Shown here piece after piece: positions 56,780 through 64,000 of a DNA stretch of 64,000 nt. The position numbers were made by a program, and so were the translations under genes. The notes under the pieces are model-generated. The model did no database searches. It was not told the origin of the DNA and saw nothing but the letters and a program-made list of their open reading frames with translations. This DNA is from Owenia fusiformis (taxonomy: Eukaryota > Annelida > Polychaeta > Sabellida > Oweniidae): the NCBI GenBank assembly GCA_903813345.2, contig CAIIXF020000005.1, forward strand, positions 558,001 through 622,000, given 5' to 3'. Within the stretch, counting starts at the first letter, position 1. Every line of letters starts with the position of its first letter.

Positions 56780-58651
56780 TTACATGTATTGTCCAAATTT
56801 TTCAGTTGCAATTTTCTTTAAGCTCTCACGATCGACCTTTCCATTATTGAGTGTTGGTATCTGATCTAGCATGAAGAAATATCTTGGTGCGTTGTTCATA
56901 CCATCTGCTGTGAAATCTCCAAATACCCCCTTACACCATTCTTTGATTTCCACGTCAGTTAATGTCAGTCCGTCCTTGACCTTGATACATGCGCAGAGTT
57001 CCTCGTAAAGGCGAGGGTCTGGGACACCCACAACCTGAACTTGGTCGATGCTACAGTGTTCTAGCAGTATATTCTCTATTTTACCTGGGTGAACGATCAC
57101 TGTGCCTCGTTTAATGAACTCTTTCAGGCGGCCCACGATTGTCACATAACCATAAGGTGTTAGGGTGCCAATATCTCCCGTATGCAACCATCCATATTCA
57201 TCAATGATTTCGTTGGTTTTAGCTGGATCATTGAGGTACCCTTGAAACACATTCGGCCCCCTGGTGCATATTTCACCCTGAGTGTTAATAGGGAGGATCT
57301 TGTTATCTTTATCTCTAATGCTAATCTCTACATTTGGAGACCCATAGCCAACAGTGAGGTGTTGCTTTGTGAAGTCAGCTATTGGGAAGATGGAAGAGAT
57401 GAAGCCACCCTCTGTTAGACCTATTAAGAGGACAGAAAATGATAGAAACATGAAATAATTGCATTTGTAGTCAGATAAATAAGAAGTTAAAAATAGTAGA
57501 AGTAAACCTATTATACCTCGTATACTAGAATTAAGATTCCACTTACCGTATCCAATCACTATTCCAACACCAAGCATCTTTTTGATATTCTCAATGAGAT
57601 TAGGATCAATTCGTTGACCTCCCGTCATTACACTCTTCAACTTGGACATATTATAACTCGCTCTTTTTGCAGTCTCCATGTTCATGATGTCATACATCAA
57701 ATACGGCATGAGAACGGTGTAGGTAACTTTCTCCTCTTGAATAATCTGAAGGAACGTCTCAGGGCCCGAATTCTGTACGGTTTGTTTTGCATCAATTGTG
57801 ACTATTGTTGTTTCAGCAGCGAGGGCAATAGCAAATGATCCCACGCCTCCCATCCATGACATTGGACGATCGTTGAACATAATACTACCTTTTGGAAGGC
57901 CAATTCTCATTTGGGAAGCCTTTGCCATGTGTATAAAGCATCTATGGGACAAAGGGCAGTATTTTGGTTTCCCCGTACTACCTGATGTTAGATTAATCCA
58001 AACAGCATCATCCATAGAGACATTATCATTGCATGATAATATACCCAATTTTTCCTTATCAGATTTCTCTTTCAGCAAATTTGGGAAGTTGACTCCACCT
58101 TTGGGGACGTCATCCGCAATCAGAACTACATGCTTCAATGTGGGCATTGTGTCATCACATTCACTATTTAAAACTTTCCCAAATAGTTTCAGCACAATAT
58201 CTCTTTGTTCTGCATCACCAATGTGTACTATTATCACACAGATCCCAGTCTCCTTGATTTTAACCTCTATGTCTTTTCCACTTTTAAGGTCATAGGTCAG
58301 AAACACAGGTAGCGCTGCACAATGTAGTAACGCTCCAACAGTGACTACAATCTCTTCACAGTTAGGCACGATTACTCCAACTTTATCCCGAGGCTTTACA
58401 CCTAGATCAACCAATGAGACAGCCAGGTTCTCAGACTGGGCCACCCATCTTTTGAATGTGATGCTACTTTTCCGAGTTCCATTCGGATTCATGAAAACAA
58501 ATGCTTCCTGTTCGCTATCCTTCAAATCCCGCAAATAGTCATAAAGAGTATCAGCGGTTAGTGCTTGTTTGGATGCTACATGGATATAACTCTTCTTTAA
58601 TGGCTCCTTAATAGGTTCTACATCAGCTCCTGTCACATTGATGTACTCCAT
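56780..58651 (-). CDS. Acyl-CoA synthetase / AMP-dependent ligase (ANL superfamily)
   Basis: Exons 58651-57547 and 57420-56780, 581 residues. LTSGSTGKPK (221-230) is the P-loop-like AMP motif. GYGLTEGG spans the intron (Gly369), WLHTGD (446-451) holds the ATP-ribose aspartate, and GRLKEFIKRG opens the C-terminal lid. NNGKVDRE (560-567) contains the adenylation lysine, Lys563. The usual GGxxIxPxEIE after the hinge is changed to GTVIVHPGKIE. The enzyme class activates a carboxylate to an acyl-adenylate and then a CoA thioester; the chain length is not predictable here. ATG 58651 follows an acceptor (tattccag, ending 58658), so a 5' UTR exon lies upstream. No PTS1 ends the protein. It lies antisense, either nested in a large last RNASEH2A intron or just downstream. 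Confidence 0.9.
   Translation of the reverse strand: MEYINVTGADVEPIKEPLKKSYIHVASKQALTADTLYDYLRDLKDSEQEAFVFMNPNGTRKSSITFKRWVAQSENLAVSLVDLGVKPRDKVGVIVPNCEEIVVTVGALLHCAALPVFLTYDLKSGKDIEVKIKETGICVIIVHIGDAEQRDIVLKLFGKVLNSECDDTMPTLKHVVLIADDVPKGGVNFPNLLKEKSDKEKLGILSCNDNVSMDDAVWINLTSGSTGKPKYCPLSHRCFIHMAKASQMRIGLPKGSIMFNDRPMSWMGGVGSFAIALAAETTIVTIDAKQTVQNSGPETFLQIIQEEKVTYTVLMPYLMYDIMNMETAKRASYNMSKLKSVMTGGQRIDPNLIENIKKMLGVGIVIGYGKWNLNSSIRGIIGLLLLFLTSYLSDYKCNYFMFLSFSVLLIGLTEGGFISSIFPIADFTKQHLTVGYGSPNVEISIRDKDNKILPINTQGEICTRGPNVFQGYLNDPAKTNEIIDEYGWLHTGDIGTLTPYGYVTIVGRLKEFIKRGTVIVHPGKIENILLEHCSIDQVQVVGVPDPRLYEELCACIKVKDGLTLTDVEIKEWCKGVFGDFTADGMNNAPRYFFMLDQIPTLNNGKVDRESLKKIATEKFGQYM
57421..57546 (-). other. 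126-bp stop-free in-frame intron in the synthetase
   Basis: The donor (gtaagtgg at 57546-57539) and acceptor (ttaatag ending 57421) split the glycine codon of YGLTE. The intron is a multiple of three and has no stop in frame. Retention would insert 42 mostly hydrophobic residues (with IIGLLLLFLTSYLS) into the adenylation motif. Confidence 0.85.
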
Positions 58652-59166
58652 CCTTTTCTGGAATAAGAAAATATGGAGGCCTGGAGCTTTGCTGTTTTCA
58701 GAATGGTAATGTGCCAACCTTAGTGTTAACCATTTATGAAAAATTATTGGGAATGGCAGTCATTTGAAGGGATAGAAATGAGTTTGTCACAATTTGCTCA
58801 TGTCATTCCATGGCATGCTTATTTCTAAAAAGTCCAACTGTGTTCTGATCCTTCAATTTTAGGGATCTTTTGGCAAAAAAGTGGAAATCCCCTTTTTCAA
58901 CCCTATTGAATTGAACATTGCGTCAAATCTTCAATAACGTCTGTATTTCATCAGATATCTTCTTTTTTCAGAAAATAAAATTAGTAAATTGGCATGCTTT
59001 TTGAAAATATTGTGTCTAACATTTTAACATGCCTGTGATTTATGATTTAGAAAAAGTTAATCATTAATTTACATTTTTAATATACAACAGTAACCAATGT
59101 TTGTATGAAAAAGGTCTATGACATGGCATTTTTACTCATATGTAGGTCTTGCATCAAATCGAGAAT
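58652..59166. other. Upstream region of the synthetase gene
   Basis: AT-rich. It includes the acceptor just before the start exon; the 5' non-coding exon was not located. Confidence 0.4.
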
Positions 59167-59209
59167 GGTGCAGGAATGGCTATATCGTTGTATAGCGATA
59201 TATATCGCT

Positions 59210-60540
59210 ATACTGCCTCTCATTGACTTACATGTGATATATTCGATATATATCGTCGATATATAAGGCTATATAAAATCTGGCCAGATATACGTCTCCA
59301 GATTTTATCATGTTCCTGGCATTTACCCATGACGATATACACGCTATATTCGATATGTATCCTCTTGCCAAGATATAGAGCGATATACACACGATGTATA
59401 CGCTATATTTGATATATATATATCCTGTCTTTAAGATATATATCCCCAATACAGGGGTTTGTTGAATCAGTTCTTACAATTAGCCATGATGATATACATG
59501 ATATACACGATATATTCGATATATATCCTATTTTCAAGACATAGAACGATATACACATGATATATACGCTATATTCGATATATATCCTGTCTCCAAGATA
59601 TATATCGGATATATATCCCCAATACAGGGTTTGTTTAATCAGTTCTTAAAATTATTCATGACGATATACACGATATATTCGATATATATCCTATTTTCAA
59701 GATATAGAACGATATACACAAGATATATACGCTATATTCGATATATATATCCTGTGTTTAAGATATATATCGGATATATATCCCCAATACAGAGATTGTT
59801 GAGTCGGTTCTTACAATTGTCCATGACGATATACACGATATATTCGATATATATCCTCTTTTCAAGATATAGAACGATATACACACGATATATACCCTAT
59901 ATTCGATATATATATCCTGTGTTTAAGATATATATCGGATATATCCCCAATACAGAGATTGTTGAGTCAGTTCTTACAATTAGCCATGATGATATACACG
60001 ATATACACGATATATTCGATATTTATCCTATTTTCAAGATATAGAACGATATACACAAGATATATATGCTATATTTGATATATATCCTGTCTTAAAGATA
60101 TATCGGATATATATCCCCAATACAGGGTTTGTTGAATCAGTTCTTAAAATTATACACGACGATATACACGATATACACGATATATTCGATATATATCCTA
60201 TTTTCAAGATATAGAACGATATACACAAGATATATACGCTATATTCGATATATATATCCTGTGTATTAGATATATATCGGATATATATCCCCAATAAGGG
60301 TTTGTTGAATCAGTTCTTAAAATTATGCACGACGATATACACGATATACACGATATATTCGATATATATCCTCTTTTCAAGATATAGAGCGATATACACA
60401 CGATATATACGCTATATTCGATATATATCTTCTTTTCAAGATATAGAGTGATAAACTAATGATATACACGATATATTTGATACATATCCTCTTTTCAAGA
60501 TATTGACCGATATACACATGATATATACGATTTATTCCAT
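59210..60540. repeat. CGATATAT satellite block, about seven units of roughly 170 bp
   Basis: Units carry gggtttgttgaatcagttct at about 59455, 59625, 59795, 59957, 60125 and 60298, then gatatacacgatatattcg, tcaagatatagaacgatata and aagatatatatcggatatat. Both strands give repetitive Ile/Tyr/Ser/Arg frames, which are artefacts. Confidence 0.88.
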
Positions 60541-60632
60541 AGTTAGCATGATATTCATAGGATAACATGTGAAAATAAAAACGGTATTTTTGTAATCAGT
60601 GGTAAAATATGATATTTTTGACAAATTTTCAC

Positions 60633-61183
60633 TTAACCCATGGGCTTTCAACTAGAAGGGTATGCAACTCTATGTAATAACATGAGACCTTCAAAATGAG
60701 CAATGACATGCTTCCCTTTTATGGCAATATTTGAAAAAGTATTAGATAAATGTATATGTTTTAGTATTATTTTGAATAAAAATCAATTTTTTAATATGAT
60801 TTAAGCATAAAATATATTCAATATCATATAAAAGTAAACAAAAGAGACCCAATAAGAATAAGAGTTATCAAGATGTTCTCTTGAGTATTGCATTGTGGGT
60901 ACTTATTCAAGAACACATTCCAATAAAAACATAATTTGTGGGAGAATGTTCACTTTCTGTATTGTCATAATTATGATGAATTCCAATTTTTATTAAATTA
61001 TCAAGATGTATGTAGAAGATCACGTTTTTATTTTTGAGTTATTTCATTTAATCATCATAAAAAGTACAAAATAAGATTTTCTTGGAATGTGTACATTCTC
61101 CAATTTTGAAAACCCATGGCAATGTTTATGTATGAAATATGGGAAGTTGCCTACCCTTCTAGTTGAAAGCCCATGCTTAACCA
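60633..61183. mobile_element. Inverted-repeat element, copy 2 of family D1
   Basis: gggctttcaactagaagggt (from about 60640) is inverted at about 61157-61176. The interior (60745-61000) matches 48715-48990. It is nested within the 4.4-kb AT-rich element. Confidence 0.78.
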
Positions 61184-61427
61184 TAGCATACAGTTTTTTA
61201 GCCATGACATACGGCGTCGTATGCGATGGTTTATGGATTTTTGCTACTTCAGACTCTAAACGACGCTAAGTGTCAACATCGCTGGATCGTTTGGAAAATT
61301 CGAATTAAATAACTGAATTTCCGACGATTCTGATGATGACTTTAACTATGGAATAAAAAGAACATCCTCTATATATTCGATATATATCCTATAGAGCGAT
61401 ATACTAACGATACATACGCTATAGTGA

Positions 61428-61495
61428 CCGAGGGAAATATCGATATCATCCGAGGGAAATATCGATATCATCCGAGGGATATTACCCATATCATC
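61428..61495. repeat. Three short direct repeats
   Basis: ccgagggaaatatcgatatc recurs about every 22 bp, with the third unit changed to ccgagggatattac. Confidence 0.75.
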
Positions 61496-61597
61496 CCGAC
61501 AGGTGAATAACGACCTTATACCATGGTCAAGAGCAACATCTACCCAAAATCTTCTGTTGAATGAGAGAAAAAAGGATTGAATCTTAGAAATATTTAC

Positions 61598-62414
61598 GTT
61601 ACATACACGCCCCTCCGTAAGTTTGGCAATCTTAGCTCCCTCATTGAACTACGTGTTAAAGCCTCTTTATGTTTGAATTTCTATTTCCATTACCTGCAAG
61701 GAAAATACTTATAATATTGATGGGAATGTAACTTAATTAATTTCCAATGCCTCCAAATGTTCCCAATTCTTTCCTCAATTGCAATAGGTTGAAAATTGAT
61801 GATAAATCTGATGAATTTTGGAAAATCGACATTCCCATGTAAACCAATGGGAAATGGTAGGTTTGCCGCAAGTCATATGACAGAATATTTATCCATCTGA
61901 GATCTTGCAAAAAATACAAGTTAGGTGGCCAAAATTGTATTTGCTTACTTTGTTTAATAAAAATTTAATATGTTTCCTCAGTTTTAAAAAGTTATAGGTC
62001 TTCAAAGTCAAATTTATTTTTCTGTTACATAAGTATTCATAAAGTAAACTGAACACTTAGAGTACAAAAAGTAGACAATTCAATTTTCTATAATTATAAA
62101 AATATTTTAGGTGAGTCTTTTACTGGTTAGATACCCTGAAATCAGATTTGCCCCGAACCCATCATTTTCCATTGGCTTACATAGGAATGACGATTTTCAC
62201 AAATTCATAAAGTTTATCATCAATTTTCGACCTATTGTGATTGAGGAAAAAATTGGGAAACCTTGGGGGCATTGGAAATGAAGTCACGTTACATTTCCAT
62301 CAATACAATAAGTATTTTTTCAAAAGGTTATGTTAATAAAAATTCAAACAAAAAGAGCCTTTAATATGTAGTTCAATGAGGGGGTTAGAGTTCCAAAACT
62401 TATGGAGGGTATAA
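61598..62414. repeat. Palindrome with arms of about 290 bp
   Basis: The left arm (cctcattgaactac at about 61640, ttgatgggaatgtaac, cctcaattgcaataggt, aaaattgatgataaa) is mirrored on the right (tttatcatcaattttc, acctattgtgattgagg, gttacatttccatcaa, gtagttcaatgagg). The spacer is about 250 bp. Confidence 0.85.
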
Positions 62415-62489
62415 CCTACTCCCAAGTACATTGAGAAATTAAGTATAAGGGCAAGAAGAACAAAATACTTAAAGAAATTAAAATGTGAA

Positions 62490-62720
62490 GATAATTTTAA
62501 TCAAAAAACAAAAAATATAAAAAAACTCATTTTTGGAAAAAAATAAATTTTTGGAAATAAATTTAATTTGTGAAAAAAAGATACCTAGGCTACTTGATAT
62601 TTGTCTTGATATCAAAATATACACGATTTTTTGGAAAAAATGAAAAATTTGGAAAAAATGAAAATTTTGAAAATATGAAAATTTGTGAAAAACTGAAAAA
62701 AATTTAAACATGTAAAAAAT
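62490..62720. repeat. A-rich simple sequence
   Basis: Repeated gaaaaatttggaaaaaatga-type words. The complementary frames are Phe-rich artefacts. Confidence 0.75.
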
Positions 62721-62754
62721 TTTAATATACCCTGATATCATCCCTCTAATCCTG

Positions 62755-63545
62755 AATATCTTGAAAAGAGGATATTTATCGAATGTATCGTATATATGGT
62801 GTGTATATCGCTCTATATCTTGGAAAGAGAATATATCGAATATATCATGTATATCATGTTTGAAAAATATAAGAACTGATTTAACAAAATTGTAAACTGG
62901 AAATATATATCCGATATATATCTTGAAGACAGGATATTATGAGGTTATATAATGGTTCTTTCTGTATATCGTGTTTATACTCGAGTGAGTATATAATATA
63001 TTCAAAAGTGAGCGTAGCGAACGAGTGAATATATTATATTCTCACGATAAGCACGATATACACGATATATTCGAAATATATCCTCTTTCCTAGATATAGA
63101 GCGATACACACGCGATATATACGCTAAAATCTATATATATCCTGTCTTCAAGATATATATCGGATATATATCTTCAATACAGAGGTTTGTTAAAAAAAGT
63201 TCTTATATTTATGGATGACGATATACACGATATATTCGATATATATCCTCTTTCCAAGATATAGAGCGATATACACATGATAACGATATACACGATATAT
63301 ATCCTCTTTCCTAGATATAGAGCGATACACACATGATATATACGCTATAATCGATATATATCCTGTCTTCAAGATATATATCAGATATATATATCTTCAA
63401 TACAGAGGTTTGTTAAAAAGTTCTTATATTTATGGATGACGATATACACGATATATTCGATATATATCCTACCCCAGAGATATATATCGGATATATTTCG
63501 ATTTGAGGATGGGGAGAGATAGTTTCACGAATATATCGTCTGAGA
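62755..63545. repeat. Second CGATATAT satellite block, partly inverted
   Basis: 62755-62940 runs in the opposite orientation to 63050-63545 (for example cgctctatatcttgg versus ccaagatatagagcg). The second part repeats the unit of the block at 59210-60540 with ttcaatacagaggtttgtta. Confidence 0.8.
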
Positions 63546-63588
63546 GACGATATATATCGCTATACGACGATATAGCCATTTCTGCACC

Positions 63589-64000
63589 TTTATGATCAAA
63601 TCCCACTCCCCCAATGTAAAATTTATACCAGTTGATGCAAGCACTGTATTGATCTGCAATACTTGATCTGTCCCTATTATACAGTTATACAGTTAGATAC
63701 GCACCTTCTTTCCTGAAAACCCCAAATTGCTCACCAAGTTAAGACTGACATCCTGTGCAAATTATATGGAGTATATGCTCAGCACCTATGATTATAACAA
63801 ACATTTATTTACCTTTTCTGATTTCTTTTGTCCAACGTTCTCTGTACGAACATGTATATTGTACTGCTGTTTTCGAACAATCTTATTTAAACATTATCTC
63901 ATCAATCATGCTACTCGACATCATGTCTTTAGGTAGGCCACATTGAATAAGGTTGGATATTGTATTTGTGTACATTGACACTGACATCTTTTCACTCTGC
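63589..64000. other. Unassigned sequence at the window end
   Basis: Not repeat-like and not obviously coding. Two overlapping small frames have no recognisable content. The missing last exon of RNASEH2A was not found here. Confidence 0.35.

Larger units (their letters stand above)
59167..63588. mobile_element. 4.4-kb AT-rich element with about 41-bp terminal inverted repeats
   Basis: The left end (59167-59208) starts ggtgcaggaatggctatatc; the right end (63547-63588) is its complement with two to three changes. Between them lie satellite blocks of CGATATAT words, a nested inverted-repeat element (60633-61183) and a palindrome (61598-62414). The words atcaaatc flank both sides at short distances, but a precise target duplication was not established. 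It has no coding potential beyond repeat-derived frames. Confidence 0.75.

Noticed and set aside
57182-58538. Antisense open frames over the synthetase
   Set aside because: They mirror a well-supported minus-strand gene and have no motifs.
59228-60568. Several Ile/Tyr-rich frames on both strands
   Set aside because: Translation of CGATATAT satellite; present on both strands and in several phases.

Overview
The window is nuclear DNA of an invertebrate animal, most likely a lophotrochozoan and plausibly a bivalve mollusc. The genes are multi-exon with GT-AG introns and AT-rich introns. The intergenic DNA is packed with fold-back elements, minisatellite-bearing mobile elements with short CGGA/GGAC runs of the kind common in marine molluscs, and a non-LTR retrotransposon with a 2A-like motif. 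The taxon is inferred from style, not proven. No bacterial, viral or CRISPR content was seen.

Layout. 1-9110: a near-complete APE/RT non-LTR retrotransposon (1089-7900) bounded by an exact 10-bp target duplication. Its ORF1 is split by an 827-bp inverted-repeat element and its ORF2 has one frameshift. A 162-bp satellite array follows. 10915-21769: a 12-exon plus-strand gene recognisable as GTSE1 (microtubule and G2/M regulator), with mobile debris in its introns and a palindrome just upstream. 23196-30232: mostly repeats, dominated by a 5.3-kb fold-back structure with about 2-kb arms that encloses remnants of an unrecognised element protein, and carrying a second nested fold-back. 30525-34582: a kelch-repeat gene with a 443-residue acidic, Asn/Thr-rich insertion encoded by one giant exon. 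35178-36018: two MITEs. 37812-38918: a three-exon Ly6/uPAR-type GPI-anchored protein gene. 40575-43385: two adjacent minisatellite-bearing elements.

43595-50496 (minus): SELENOK, with its in-frame TGA selenocysteine codon and a convincing SECIS element in the 3' UTR. One of its introns holds 12 extra tandem copies of the splice acceptor plus the first 51 nt of exon 4, and a 21-unit 29-bp minisatellite. 50807-56346 (plus): RNASEH2A, catalytic subunit of ribonuclease H2, arranged head-to-head with SELENOK over a 310-bp bidirectional promoter carrying a perfect CRE palindrome and ETS- and E2F-like sites. Its last exon was not found. 56780-58651 (minus): an acyl-CoA synthetase (ANL superfamily) split inside the YGLTE motif by a 126-bp stop-free in-frame intron. 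59167-63588: a 4.4-kb AT-rich terminal-inverted-repeat element made largely of CGATATAT-type satellite.

The genes do not form one pathway. GTSE1 and RNASEH2A are both proliferation-linked; SELENOK is an ER-membrane protein. The clearest novelties are the SELENOK exon-4 tandem array, the membrane-spanning leader plus 2A-like motif of the retrotransposon, the giant kelch insertion, the in-frame intron in the synthetase, and several nested fold-back elements. All exon boundaries were placed by reading splice sites and protein homology by eye; none was confirmed by transcripts or database search.
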